This document shows, one piece after another, positions 28,467 to 38,200 of a DNA stretch of 64,000 nucleotides. The DNA is taken from contig CBDBCB010000009.1 in NCBI GenBank assembly GCA_965202745.1, positions 1-64,000 on the forward strand, given 5' to 3'. A program made the translations under genes and the position numbers. The notes beneath the pieces are model-generated. The model was not told where the DNA came from and searched no databases. It was given only the letters and a program-made list of their open reading frames with translations. Positions within the stretch are counted from its first letter, which is position 1. Each line of letters opens with the position of its first letter. The stretch comes from JACKII01 sp965202745 (lineage in GTDB: Bacteria > Pseudomonadota > Alphaproteobacteria > Bin95).

Positions 28467-29675
28467 ATGTCTGCTCCTCCTCTCGCTCCCCGCATGAGCC
28501 GGTTCAAGCCGTCGCCCAGCCAGATCGCCACGATGCGTGCCCGTGAATTGCGGGCGCAAGGCCGTCAAATTGTGGGGCTTACCGCCGGTGAGCCTGATTT
28601 TCCGACGCCTCGCCATGTTAAGCAGGCAGTGCTTGACGCGATGGCGGTCAACAACACCCGCTACACACCGATCAACGGCACGGTGGAAATGCGTCAGGCC
28701 GTTTCGGCGAAGTTCAAGCGGGACAACAGCCTGGACTATGCGCCCGAACAGATCACGGTTGGCGCTGGCACCAAGCAGATTCTCTTTAACTGCCTGATGG
28801 CTTCGGTCGGGCAGGGAGACGAGGTGATCTGCCCGGCACCCTATTGGACCAGTTATCCGGATATTGTGAAGATCGCGGGTGGCACGCCGATCGATGTGGT
28901 CTCCGGTCAGAACCAGGGCTTCAAGATGCGCCCTGAGCAATTGGAAGAGGCGATCACGCCGAAGACCAAGTGGGTCGTGCTCTGCTCGCCGAATAATCCG
29001 AGCGGGGCGACCTACACCAAAGATGAACTGCTGGCATTCGGCGAGGTGCTGAAGCGGCACCCGCATGTCTGGGTGCTGACCGACGATGTTTACGAACACC
29101 TCATCTATGACGGCCGCGAGTTCTACACCATCGCTCAGGTGGTGCCGGAACTGATGGACCGGACCATCACCTGCAACGGTGTTTCGAAAGCCTACTCAAT
29201 GACCGGCTGGCGGGTCGGTTTTGCAGGCGGTCCGCTGCCGATGATTCAGACCATGTCGAAAATGCAATCGCAGAGCACCGCGGGTGTTTCGGCTATCGGA
29301 CAGGCTGCGGCGACCGCAGCGTTGAACGGCCCGCAGCAATTGGTGAAGGACCGTACCGCGAACCTGCAACACCGCCGCGATATCCTGCTGGGCTACCTGA
29401 ACGAGGCGAAGGGCCTTTCGTGCGATACGCCGGAAGGGGCGATGTATATTTTCTGCTCCTGTGCCGGTGTAATCGGCAAACGCATGCCTGCTGGCAAGGT
29501 CATCGAGAACGACACCGACTTCACGCTGTACCTGATGGATGAATTCGGCGTTGCAGTGGTGCAGGGAGAGGCGTATGGACTGTCCCCCTACTTCCGGGCC
29601 AGCTTTGTTGCGCCGGAAGAAGATCTGCACAAAGGCGGCAGGTTGATTCAGGAAGCGTGTGCCGCGTTGCAATAG
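28467..29675 (+). CDS. Class I/II PLP aminotransferase (aspartate aminotransferase-like)
   Basis: About 402 aa. It contains GLTAGEPDFPTPRHVKQAV at the start, the conserved CSPNNPSGATYTKDEL, the cofactor aspartate stretch VWVLTDDVYEHLIYDG and the PLP lysine in NGVSKAYSMTGWRVGFAGG. The C-terminus has the substrate arginine region LSPYFRASFVAPEEDL. This is the group containing alphaproteobacterial aspartate/prephenate aminotransferases. The ATG at 28467 (MSAPPLAPRMSRF) is favoured; ATGs at 28446 and 28494 are alternatives. A tRNA gene follows 35 bp downstream. Confidence 0.92.
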   Translation: MSAPPLAPRMSRFKPSPSQIATMRARELRAQGRQIVGLTAGEPDFPTPRHVKQAVLDAMAVNNTRYTPINGTVEMRQAVSAKFKRDNSLDYAPEQITVGAGTKQILFNCLMASVGQGDEVICPAPYWTSYPDIVKIAGGTPIDVVSGQNQGFKMRPEQLEEAITPKTKWVVLCSPNNPSGATYTKDELLAFGEVLKRHPHVWVLTDDVYEHLIYDGREFYTIAQVVPELMDRTITCNGVSKAYSMTGWRVGFAGGPLPMIQTMSKMQSQSTAGVSAIGQAAATAALNGPQQLVKDRTANLQHRRDILLGYLNEAKGLSCDTPEGAMYIFCSCAGVIGKRMPAGKVIENDTDFTLYLMDEFGVAVVQGEAYGLSPYFRASFVAPEEDLHKGGRLIQEACAALQ

Positions 29676-29710
29676 CAGCGGCTGACTGGTAGACGCATCC
29701 TGATTGGTCG

Positions 29711-29786
<76 letters not shown>

Positions 29787-29875
29787 TTCTCACAAGTTCG
29801 AACGGCTGGCCCTTGTCTGAAGAGTTAGGACTTCGTCCGATGGGGTGCGTCATTTTCCCGAAAAATTGGTCGCTT

Positions 29876-30796
29876 TTAGTCTTTGCGGGCGGCAATGGCT
29901 TTGCCAGCCGCGACGCCTGACGACCAGGCCCATTGAAAATTGTACCCGCCGAGCCACCCCGTGACGTCGACAGCCTCCCCGATGGCGTAGAGACCGGGAA
30001 CATCGCGGGCTTCCATGGTTTTGGAGGATAGCGCGGCATCGCCAACCAGCGTGAGAGATACCGGATCTCCGGGCTTCCAGTAGGAGGAAACCTGCAAGAT
30101 GGCCGGGCCGGACAGGCCCTTGTGGGTAAACAGCACCGCTTCCTCAAAGGATACATTCCCGACCCGCGCGATTGCCGGGCAGGAAACGCCGGAAATTGCG
30201 CGGAATAGCAGATCGTCTGCGCCCAGGGTGAATGGCACCAGGGCAGGGCGGGGTGTCACGACAGGCATTCCGAACTGTTTTGCAATGGCATAGGCTCTGC
30301 CGGTCGCGCCCATTTTCGGGATAAAGGTGCCACCGGTAGCGATAACAAGTTGCGGGGCGCTGGCGTTTGCAGCGCGGAACTGCCCGTCGGCGTGGCTGAT
30401 CTCGCCAATGTCAGTGGAAAGCCGGACCTCGACCTGGCCCCGGCGGCACTCTTCCAGCAACATTGCGACGGCCTGCCGGGCAGAGCCATCGCAGAACAAT
30501 TGGCCTAGCGTTTTCTCATGCCAGGCGATGCCGTAGCGCTCGACCAGAGCCAGGAAGTCCCATTGTGTGTAGCGGCTGAGCGCGGATTTGGCGAAATGCG
30601 GGTTTTCGGACAGGTAACATCCAGGGGCGATGTCCATATTGGTGGAATTGCGCCGCCCGCCGCCCGAAATGAGGATTTTCTTGCCCGGTTTGTCGGCATG
30701 GTCGATCAGCAAAACGCGCGCGCCGGCCTGGCCTGCGGTCGCCGCCGCCAGCAGTCCAGCACCACCAGCGCCGAGGATTATTGCGCCATATTTCAT
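29876..30796 (-). pseudogene. BaiN/HI0933-family flavoprotein with an in-frame internal deletion
   Basis: The N-terminal FAD motif (AIILGAGGAGLLAAATAGQAG) and the family box KKILISGGGRRNSTNMD are present; the latter is normally GGGRCNFTN, so two residues have drifted. The C-terminal signature VPGLYAIGEAVDVTGWLGGY, then NFQWAWSSGVAAGKA, is also present. Between SLTLVGDA and ALSSKTMEARD, about 75-80 residues of the usual ~390-aa protein are missing without loss of frame. That removes much of the substrate domain next to the second nucleotide motif. The reading frame is open (306 aa) but function is doubtful. Confidence 0.7.
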
Positions 30797-30976
30797 GGCA
30801 ATCTTCCGGTACATATCCAGATGAGCAGCCAGGCTGCGGAGGCAGAGAACTCATCACCTTAGGGGGCCTATAATGCACACAGCGTGAGTTTTGCCGCTGG
30901 AAAGACGCGCCGGTGTCATCAATACTATGCGCAATAGCATCATCCAATGGATGCCGCCCATCAAAAGAGACTCCCG

Positions 30977-32747
30977 ATGAACCATGTAGACGACTCCCTG
31001 CAAACCTTCCAATTGGCATTGCAGACCCGAAGTACTGCTGAGCGCTGGCTCGCGACTTTTGAAAAGGCCTTAATGGCGCAGGATGCGGCACAGATCGGCG
31101 ATTTGTTCCATGATGAAAGCCACTGGCGCGATGTCGTAGCCTTCACCTGGAATCGCTCCTCCGCTGCTGGCCGAGAGGCTGTTGCGGTAAGTTTAGCCGA
31201 GGGGCAAGCCACGTGCCAGGCCCGCCAGTTTCATATACCGGCTGGACGCAAGCCGCCTCGCCATGTCCGCCGGGTCGGGCGTGAGTGCATTGAAGCGATC
31301 TTTGAGTTCAAAACGGCGGTGGGCAGTAGTGCGGGCATTGTCCGCCTGTCCGAGAGTGACGGCGCGCTGAAGGCCTGGCTGATTTCTAACACGCTGGAGG
31401 AATTGGACGGTCACGCCGAACAAATTGGCGATAACCGCTCCACCGGCGCTGCCTATTCCCGCAACTTTGACGGCGACAATTGGGGCGATGTCCGCCGCAA
31501 AGCGGTCGCTTATGAGGATCGGGAGCCGATTGTCCTGGTTATCGGCGGGGCACAAGCGGGCCTGTCCATGGCAGCGCGGTTAAACCAGTTGGGCGTCGAT
31601 ACACTTGTGGTGGAGAAGTGGCCGCGCATCGGCGATAGCTGGCGGATGCGCTATCACTCGCTGGCGCTGCACAACTCCATTCACCTGAACCATCTGCCAT
31701 ACCTGGAATATCCGCCGACCTGGCCGAAATACATTCCCAAGGACATGCTGGGCAATTGGTTCGAGTTCTATGCCAACCTGTTGGAAATCAACTGCTGGAC
31801 CGATACCGAATTTGTTGGCGGGGAATGGGACGAGGTGTCCAAGACCTGGACGGCAACCCTGAAGCAGGGGGACGGTACGGTGAAAACTGTGCGGCCCAAG
31901 CATTTGGTTTTTGCCAATGGCGTCAGCAGCTACCCGATGATCCCCGACCTGCCGGGGCTGGATGATTTCCAGGGGCAGGTCATTCACTCCGAAGGCTTTG
32001 ACAGCGGGGCTGGCTGGACCGGCAAGCGCGCCATGATCATTGGCACCGGCAGCAGCGCGAGCGACATCGCGCTCGATCTGCACAGCCATGGCGTTGACAC
32101 AACGATTGTGCAGCGCGGCTCGACCACTGTCGTTTCCATCGACCCGAGCGCCCTCCTGAACGAGGCGATTTTCGATGAATGCCCGCCGCTGGATGATATT
32201 GACCTGGTCGTTGCCTCCGCCCCGCCGGCCCTTACCGTGGAAGGCTATAAACTGGTCACCCAGCGCATGCTGGAACTGGACAAGGAGATCATCGACGGCC
32301 TGCGGGAGATCGGCTTCAAGCACGACATGGGTGAGGACGAAACCGGCCACCAGATGAAGTATTTCCGCCGTGGCGGCGGGTATAACCTGGATGCAGGTAG
32401 TTCCGCCCTGATGATCAAGGGCGAGATCGGCTTGCTGCAATACGACACCATTGAGCGTTTCAATGTAGATGGTGCGTTGTTGAAAGATGGTTCGACGGTG
32501 CCTGCTGATCTGATTGTGCTGGCGACCGGCTACTATCCGCGCGCTGGTCGCGGAGATGGCGGAGAAGATCGGTCCGGTCTGGGGGATCGGCGACGATGGC
32601 GAACTCAATAACATGTACCAGCGCGCACCGCAGGAAGGCATTTGGTTCATCGCCGGTGGCATATCTCAGTGCCGCATCAACTCCAAATACATGGCATTGC
32701 AGATCAAGGCGATGGAATTGTGGCTGCTGGGGCCGTTGGAGAGTTAG
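30977..32747 (+). pseudogene. Flavin-containing monooxygenase with SnoaL-like N-terminus, frameshifted
   Basis: The N-terminal ~130 residues resemble a SnoaL/NTF2-like domain (WLATFEKALMAQDAAQIGDL, FHDESHWRDVVAFTWN). The monooxygenase part follows: first Rossmann motif VLVIGGAQAGLSMAARLNQL, whose middle Gly is Ala, DSWRMRYHSLALHN, and the second motif MIIGTGSSASDIALDL. Near 32540 one base is gained or lost. The normal ending (AEKIGPVWGIGDDGELNNMY, GIWFIAGGISQCRINSKYMA) runs in the next frame to 32747. The frameshift removes the last ~70 residues from the main frame. The LLM gene starts 34 bp later, so the two were probably co-transcribed. Confidence 0.8.
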
Positions 32748-32781
32748 GTTTCTATGCCAATCTTTGTAGAAGGAAGCTTCC

Positions 32782-33645
32782 ATGTCTGACGCTGCCAAGC
32801 CTATCGGCCTTTCCATGCCGCTGCCGGCGTACACCATCGACCCCGCGTTTATGGCCAAAACGGCGGAAGCGCTGGGTTTCGAGTCGATCTGGTATGCAGA
32901 GCACCCGGCGCTGCCGGTGGAAAGCGACAGCCCGTTCCCCTCGACAGGCGGGGAGATACCGTGGACCTACTCCCATTTCACCGACCCCTATATCGCGCTG
33001 GCGCGGGCATCAGCCGTTACCAGCACGCTGAAGCTGGGAACCGGTATCACGTTGATTCCCCAACGGAATCCTCTGTTGCTGGCGAAGGAGATTGCGGCGC
33101 TGGATTATCACAGCGGCGGGCGATTTATCCTTGGGATAGGCACCGGCTGGCTTAAGGAAGAGGTCGAGCTGTTCGGCGGCAACTTCAAGCGCCGCTGGAC
33201 CCAGACCCGTGAGGCGCTTGAGGCCATGCAGGTCATGTGGAACGAGGACGAGGCCGAGTATCACGGCGAGTTTTTCGATTTCCCGAAAGTGCGGGTCAAT
33301 CCGAAGCCCATCCAACAGCCGCGCCCGCCTATCCTGATCGGTGGTGCGGCGAAGACCGTGTTGCAGCGGGTGGTGGATCACGCCGACGGCTGGCTGCCGA
33401 ACCGGGTGACGCCGGATCAGATGCGCGACGCACGCCAGGAATTGGACCGCTTGGCTGCTGCTGCCGGCCGCGACCCGGCCAGCATCAACATCACTGTCTA
33501 TGGTCAGCCGCAGGACCGGGCCATTGTGCAGGGGCTGCTCGACGCTGGGGCGTCACGGGCTGTCATCAAGCTGGAGCATGTGGAAACCGAAGCCAAAATG
33601 CAGGCGCAGATGGAGCAGGTGGCTGGCTTGATGCTGAAGGGTTAG
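32782..33645 (+). CDS. LLM-class flavin/F420-dependent oxidoreductase
   Basis: A 287-aa TIM-barrel protein of the luciferase-like group: GFESIWYAEHPALPVE, TLKLGTGITLIPQRNPLLLA, KEIAALDYHSGGRFILGIGT and GWLKEEVELFGG, then PPILIGGAAKTVLQRVVDHA. These match the subgroup usually annotated as F420-dependent TIGR03619. Whether the cofactor is F420 or FMN cannot be told from sequence. The start at 32782 follows GAAGCTTCC. It lies in a row with the broken monooxygenase and the dienelactone hydrolase, suggesting an oxidative catabolic operon. Confidence 0.88.
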   Translation: MSDAAKPIGLSMPLPAYTIDPAFMAKTAEALGFESIWYAEHPALPVESDSPFPSTGGEIPWTYSHFTDPYIALARASAVTSTLKLGTGITLIPQRNPLLLAKEIAALDYHSGGRFILGIGTGWLKEEVELFGGNFKRRWTQTREALEAMQVMWNEDEAEYHGEFFDFPKVRVNPKPIQQPRPPILIGGAAKTVLQRVVDHADGWLPNRVTPDQMRDARQELDRLAAAAGRDPASINITVYGQPQDRAIVQGLLDAGASRAVIKLEHVETEAKMQAQMEQVAGLMLKG

Positions 33646-33735
33646 GATTACAGTCCCTTGGCGGGCGTCCGCGCTTGCGTGGTAGACTGGCGCGCACACC
33701 AATAACAACGCTTAACGAATGAAGAGGAAACTCCC

Positions 33736-34482
33736 ATGGCTTACGAAAGCATGATCTGTGAATCCGTCTCTATTGCCGGTCACAATGGCGAAATGGTTTC
33801 GGCCTATACAGCCCGTTCGATGGGCGCGGGGCCGTATCCGGGCGTGGTGCTGATCCACCATCTGCCGGGCTGGGGTGAGTTCTACCGTGAGATGACGCGC
33901 AAGTTCGCCCATCACGGCTATGCCGCCATCAGCCACAATCTTTATCACCGCGTCGGTGAGGGCAATGCCGAGGACGTGGCGGCCAAGGCCCGTGCAGAGG
34001 GCGGCGTGGCCGACGATCAGGTGATCGGCGACACCGAAGGCGCGGTGCAGTGGCTGAAGGCCCAACCCTACGTCAACGGCAAGATCGGTGTGATCGGCTC
34101 GTGCTCCGGCGGACGTCAGACGTTCCTTTATGCCTGCAACACCCAGAGCATCGACGCTGCGGTCGAGCTTTGGGGCGGGCGCGTGGTGCAGACGGCGGAT
34201 GACCGTCCGGCAAAACAACCGGTGCCGCCGATCGATATGACGGCGAACCTGTCCTGTCCGTTGCTGGGCATTTTCGGCAATGACGACGCGGCGCCGAACC
34301 CGGAGCAGGTTGACCAGCACGAGGCCGAGTTGAAAAAGCACGGCAAGGATTACTTCTTCCACCGCTATGACGGCGCGGGCCACGGCTTCTTCTACACGCA
34401 CCGCCCCATGTACCGGGTGGAGCAGGCCATGGATGGCTGGGAGAAAATCTTCGCCTTCTTCGGCAAGCACCTGGCGGCGTAG
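33736..34482 (+). CDS. Dienelactone hydrolase family protein
   Basis: A 248-aa alpha/beta hydrolase. The nucleophile elbow reads GVIGSCSGGRQTF with cysteine as nucleophile, as in dienelactone hydrolases. The acidic residue lies in LLGIFGNDDAAPNPEQ and the histidine in GAGHGFFYTHRPMY. Family members hydrolyse lactones or related esters in ring cleavage pathways. The ATG at 33736 follows GAAGAGGAAA. The next gene begins 5 bp after its stop, so they share a transcript. Confidence 0.9.
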   Translation: MAYESMICESVSIAGHNGEMVSAYTARSMGAGPYPGVVLIHHLPGWGEFYREMTRKFAHHGYAAISHNLYHRVGEGNAEDVAAKARAEGGVADDQVIGDTEGAVQWLKAQPYVNGKIGVIGSCSGGRQTFLYACNTQSIDAAVELWGGRVVQTADDRPAKQPVPPIDMTANLSCPLLGIFGNDDAAPNPEQVDQHEAELKKHGKDYFFHRYDGAGHGFFYTHRPMYRVEQAMDGWEKIFAFFGKHLAA

Positions 34483-34487
34483 GCGCG

Positions 34488-34784
34488 ATGTGCACCTCGG
34501 TCGTTGAAATCGTCGAGGCAGAGGGCGCGGGGAAATCTGGCGATAGCTGGTTTCCCCTGACCCACGCGGTGGTGACCTACGACCACCCGCACTTTGCCTT
34601 CATGGAAGATGCCGTGCTGATCGACTTCTCGAACAGCGAGCGCGGGCCAAGTGCCCGGGCGGCGGTGGAATTGTCGCTTGAGTCGGCGAAGGTTTTGCAT
34701 GCCGCCCTGGCGCATGTGATTGAGGAAGCGGAGGAAAGTGGCCGCTTGGGGTTAGATACGACACTCGCTGTTGCCGCCGAATAG
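34488..34784 (+). CDS. Small conserved protein, DUF6295-like
   Basis: A 98-aa protein (start MCTSVVEIVEAEGAGKSGDS) with THAVVTYDHPHFAFMEDAVL and SERGPSARAAVELSLESAKV. It resembles the small actinobacterial/proteobacterial family I remember as DUF6295; that match is from memory. It has no signal peptide or helix for a membrane. It begins 5 bp after the dienelactone hydrolase and is probably translated with it. Function unknown. Confidence 0.65.
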   Translation: MCTSVVEIVEAEGAGKSGDSWFPLTHAVVTYDHPHFAFMEDAVLIDFSNSERGPSARAAVELSLESAKVLHAALAHVIEEAEESGRLGLDTTLAVAAE

Positions 34785-34864
34785 CCGTCCTATGGTGCTG
34801 CCTCGCAGGGAGGTTTGGCCGGAAAGTACCATTCACCGCATAGCCTGATTGCCCGCAGCGGATG

Positions 34865-34979
34865 CTAGAGCATATCCCGATCCGTTTGGATCGGGATATG
34901 CTCGAAATCTTAGAATTAGAACATCTTAACGGGCAAACTGATCGCAATAGCGATTCAGTTTGAACCGGCGATGCTCTAG
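34865..34979. repeat. 115-bp palindromic element with CTAGAGCAT ends
   Basis: The ends CTAGAGCAT and ATGCTCTAG are perfect 9-bp inverted repeats. Inside are a 16-bp perfect stem (GAGCATATCCCGATCC, loop GTTT) and a second hairpin pairing AAACTGATCGC with GCGATTCAGTTT. The layout resembles a MITE or other small repeat common in alphaproteobacteria. A relative lies at 41329. It ends 37 bp before the dehydrogenase start, so its hairpins may affect that leader. Confidence 0.8.
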
Positions 34980-35016
34980 AATGGGGTACTCTTCCTGTAT
35001 TCCCCGGAGCTTCCAT

Positions 35017-36009
35017 ATGGCCGAAAATCGCCCCATCCTCGCTATTGCTGCGGTCTGTGATGCAAACCGGCGTGAGTTGATAGAGCAGGCGGCGGATGGG
35101 GCGGGCGCTGTTGTCTATCTGACCGATTTGGTGGAAGCAGCGCAGCGCGATGCCTTGCGCGCAGCGACGGCAGTCTACGCTCAGCACACCAATCAGTTGC
35201 CGGACGATGTGGGCGGCTTGCTGGGCGCAAACTGCCATCTGTTGCAGTTTCATTCGGCAGGCGTTGACTACCTGCAGCTAGCCAAAATGCCGGCGGACCT
35301 GCCGATTGCGGGCAATGGCGGCGCGTTCGCCGAACCCATGGCCGAGCATGGCCTGGCCATGACAATGGCCGCCGCCAAGCGCCTGTTCATCGAGCATGAC
35401 AAGCTGAAGACCGGCGAATTCAATCAATTCGTGCGCAACAAGATGCTGGCGGGCTCTGTTGCCGGTATTCTGGGTTTTGGCGGTATTGGCGTTGCGACTG
35501 CACGGCTGATGCGGGCGATTGGCATGAAGGTGCATGCAATCAAACGCTCCGGCCAGACGGACGAGCCCGTGGACTGGATCGGCACGCCGGATCAATTGGA
35601 TGAGTTGCTGGCAGCTTCTGATGTTTTGGTGCTGAGCCTGCCACTCTCCCAAACAACCGAGAAATTGTTGAACGCTGAAAAGCTGGCACTGATGAAGCCG
35701 GATGCCATTCTGGTGAACCTTGCCAGGGGCAAGATCATAGATGAGGCGGCGCTTTATGCCCATTTGAAGGTCAATCCCGATTTCATTGCCTGTTTGGATG
35801 CCTGGTGGGTCGAGCCGGTGCGCGATGGCAAGTTCGAGATGGGGCACCCGTTCCTGGACCTGCCGAATGTGATTGGTTCGCCGCACAACTCGGCCTCCGT
35901 CGGGGCGTGGCGCGAGATTGCGGTGCAGCGGGCCATCGAGAATTGCGCCAGGGCATTGCGGGGTGAGGAGCTCTGGCATCTGATCCGGCCTGAAGAGCGG
36001 ATGTTCTAG
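35017..36009 (+). CDS. D-2-hydroxyacid dehydrogenase family protein
   Basis: A ~330-aa NAD-dependent dehydrogenase. The nucleotide-binding motif is GILGFGGIGVATARLMRAIG; the catalytic Arg is in VNLARGKIIDEAALYAHL, the Glu near WWVEPV and the His in VIGSPHNSASV. The ATG at 35017 has CCCCGGAGC upstream, and translation before it would cross the palindromic repeat. Members reduce 2-oxoacids to D-2-hydroxyacids or the reverse; the substrate is not evident. It appears intact and monocistronic. Confidence 0.9.
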   Translation: MAENRPILAIAAVCDANRRELIEQAADGAGAVVYLTDLVEAAQRDALRAATAVYAQHTNQLPDDVGGLLGANCHLLQFHSAGVDYLQLAKMPADLPIAGNGGAFAEPMAEHGLAMTMAAAKRLFIEHDKLKTGEFNQFVRNKMLAGSVAGILGFGGIGVATARLMRAIGMKVHAIKRSGQTDEPVDWIGTPDQLDELLAASDVLVLSLPLSQTTEKLLNAEKLALMKPDAILVNLARGKIIDEAALYAHLKVNPDFIACLDAWWVEPVRDGKFEMGHPFLDLPNVIGSPHNSASVGAWREIAVQRAIENCARALRGEELWHLIRPEERMF

Positions 36010-36049
36010 CAGGTTGCTGAAGAAGTTCTCAGCAGGACTGAAACGCTAT

Positions 36050-36136
36050 CCTTCGACAGACTCAGGATGAAGAGATTGTGCTGAGACTTGTTGGAATCCA
36101 ACAAAAATTCCGCCTTCACCTTGAGCCTGTCGAAGG
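36050..36136. repeat. Inverted repeat CCTTCGACAG...CTGTCGAAGG with central palindrome
   Basis: CCTTCGACAGACTCAGG (36050-36066) and CCTTGAGCCTGTCGAAGG (36119-36136) are imperfect inverted copies of a word scattered through many bacterial genomes. Between them, TTGTTGGAATCCAACAA (36088-36104) is a perfect palindrome. It could fold in RNA from either side and end transcription between the convergent genes. After it, an open 33-codon stretch at 36155-36256 (GTG...TAG) looks coding-like, but I cannot assign it. Confidence 0.6.
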
Positions 36137-36305
36137 GTGACGTTAGAGATTTAGGTGGGGGAGCCCCCTGTTAAAACAGTCTCGCCGGAAGTTTTGGAGC
36201 GGCTGTACGGGGCCGAGGAATTTCGGCGCGGCGTTGAAACCTTAGGCCCCGAATAGCAACTTTGCGGCTTCCGGGGAGGTGAAAGAGTTTGAAGGAGGGT
36301 GCCGC

Positions 36306-37091
36306 TTATGACTGATCGCTGCCCAGCACGTCCCGCACCATGCGCTGTAATTCGTTGCTCATGGGTTTGGGGGACAGATCCAGGTCCTTGCGGAAGCACC
36401 GGGCAACTTCGTCCAGTACAGTCAGACGGGCGTGGCGCTTGTCGTTGGCAGCGATCAGGGTCCACGGCGCAGCTTCGGTCGAGGTTTCCGCAATCATCTC
36501 GTCGGCAGCGGCGGCATAGGCGTCATAGGCCAGGTGCGCCCTGATATCCGCCTCGGAAATCTTCCACCATTTGCGCGGTTCCTTGGCCCGGTCAATCAGC
36601 CGTTCCTGCTGCTCCTTGGCGGTCACATGCAGGTAGAATTTGGCAACACGCACGCCGTCGGCCACCAGGTTTTCCTCGAAATTTCGGATTTCCCGGTATG
36701 CCTCACGCCAGCGGTTTGTCGGCGTCAGCCCGTCAACGCGCTCCACCAGCACCCGGCCATACCAAGAGCGATCGAAGATGCTGATTTCGCCAGCGTCCGG
36801 CAGACGCTGCCAGAAGCGCTGGAGGTAGTGGTGTTCGCGCTCGACCGGTGTGGGGGGACCGACGGGCCAGACATCGAACCAGCGGGGATCCAACTCAACA
36901 GTCAGGCGGCGGATGGTGCCGCCCTTGCCCGCGGTGTCGGTGCCTTCCACGACCACCACGCCGCGCCCGCCCTGACTGTGCAGGGCAAGCGCTACGCTGC
37001 GCATGTGCAACTGGGCAGCTTTCAGCTGCTCGTTATACACATGCTTGCTGAGTTTGGGGTGGTCGCCCTCGGCAGGCAGGTGCTGAAACAA
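36306..37091 (-). CDS. ppk2: PPK2-family polyphosphate kinase/phosphotransferase
   Basis: A 261-aa P-loop protein of the PPK2 group. Walker A is VVVEGTDTAGKGGTIRRL, with Thr in the usual first Ala position. Walker B is ISIFDRSWYGRVLVERVDG and the lid is DRAKEPRKWWKISEADIRAH. Such enzymes move phosphate between polyphosphate and nucleotides, in the cytoplasm. The length fits one-domain PPK2. It is immediately upstream of nothing on its strand; the next minus gene ends 3 bp before its start, so they likely form an operon. The subclass (ADP, AMP or GDP preference) cannot be read. Confidence 0.9.
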   Translation of the reverse strand: MFQHLPAEGDHPKLSKHVYNEQLKAAQLHMRSVALALHSQGGRGVVVVEGTDTAGKGGTIRRLTVELDPRWFDVWPVGPPTPVEREHHYLQRFWQRLPDAGEISIFDRSWYGRVLVERVDGLTPTNRWREAYREIRNFEENLVADGVRVAKFYLHVTAKEQQERLIDRAKEPRKWWKISEADIRAHLAYDAYAAAADEMIAETSTEAAPWTLIAANDKRHARLTVLDEVARCFRKDLDLSPKPMSNELQRMVRDVLGSDQS

Positions 37092-37093
37092 GG

Positions 37094-38035
37094 CTATCCT
37101 TTGTCCTCATCCATCACCTTTTTCAGGTAGGCAGGATCGCCACCCAGCTTCTCCAGGCCCGCACGCTCCAATTGCAGCTTCATGGGCGAGCGGCTGTCCT
37201 GCGCGCCCCAGCCACAGCCGACCAGCGCTTCCGTCATTTCGGCATGCACCATGTTGATGATGCGCATGGGTACGCCCATGTCGCGGCCCAGTTCGGCGGC
37301 CAGCGTCACATCCTTGTGGGCGAGACGGAGGGCAAAGTCCGGCGGATCGTACTTGTCGACCAGGAACTGCTTGGTCAGGCGGTCGAAGGGACGGGCGCGG
37401 CCGAGCGCGCCCTGACGGACAGCTTCCCATAGCGCGGTGGCGTCCAGGCCAGCCTTCACGCCGACCGAGAACATTTCAGCCATAGCGGTCTGGATGGCGT
37501 AGCCGGTGGCGTTGTGCACCAGCTTGGCGATGGAGCCGGCACCAATCTCGCCCACATAGCGGACCTGATCGCCCATGGCGTCGAGAGCGGCGCGGTTGGC
37601 GTCGAACACGTCCTTGTCGCCGCCAACCCAGACAGCGAGTTTGCCGGATTCGGCACCTGCGGGGCCACCGGAGACGGGGGCATCCAGGTAGTTAATGCCC
37701 TTTTCTTTGAACTCAGCATAAAGGCGGCGGACAACGGTTGGGGAATTGGTGGCGAGGTCGAAGAAGGCCTGGCCGGGCTTCATGCCGGCGATAAGGCCGG
37801 TTTCCGGGTCGGCGGCGACCTTGGTGACTTCCGGCGGGCCGGGAAGGGAGGCGAGCACAACGTCGGTCTGCTCGGCGAGTTCTTTTGGCGTTTCAGCCCA
37901 GGAGGCACCGGCCTCCAGGTGCTTGCGGGCATGCTGACGGCTGATGTCGCTCACGACCATCTCGTAACCGGCTTTTTGGATGTTGGAGGCGAAATGGCCA
38001 CCCATGGTCCCAAGACCAATGAATCCGACGCGCAT
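37094..38035 (-). CDS. 3-hydroxyisobutyrate dehydrogenase-like NAD(P)-dependent oxidoreductase
   Basis: A ~313-aa beta-hydroxyacid dehydrogenase: nucleotide motif VGFIGLGTMGGHFASNIQKA at the start, substrate motif DAPVSGGPAGAESGKLAVWV and catalytic Lys in GAGSIAKLVHNATGYAI. Members oxidise 3-hydroxyisobutyrate, tartronate semialdehyde or similar acids. The ATG at 38035 follows a GAGGAAAC ribosome site and places the Rossmann motif at residue 2; the longer frame adds 17 residues of poor quality. It ends 2 bp before the PPK2 start. The specific substrate is open. Confidence 0.88.
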   Translation of the reverse strand: MRVGFIGLGTMGGHFASNIQKAGYEMVVSDISRQHARKHLEAGASWAETPKELAEQTDVVLASLPGPPEVTKVAADPETGLIAGMKPGQAFFDLATNSPTVVRRLYAEFKEKGINYLDAPVSGGPAGAESGKLAVWVGGDKDVFDANRAALDAMGDQVRYVGEIGAGSIAKLVHNATGYAIQTAMAEMFSVGVKAGLDATALWEAVRQGALGRARPFDRLTKQFLVDKYDPPDFALRLAHKDVTLAAELGRDMGVPMRIINMVHAEMTEALVGCGWGAQDSRSPMKLQLERAGLEKLGGDPAYLKKVMDEDKG

Positions 38036-38200
38036 TCTTGTTTCCTCAATTGGGGAGTTGGTTTGTGTGGCTGCATATTGAACCAAGCCGCGGGCAGCAA
38101 CAATGTGCTTGCGCAGTGGTATCTTTCAACTCGCCGCCGGCGCGCCGACTCAAGATGAGGGGGGAGAGAGCGGCGGAAGAAAAGGCGAGGAGCCGGTATA

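Noticed and set aside
36155..36256. A 33-codon ORF (GTG to TAG) between the D-2-hydroxyacid dehydrogenase and PPK2
   Set aside because: Its composition is coding-like but it is too short and unassigned to call a gene.
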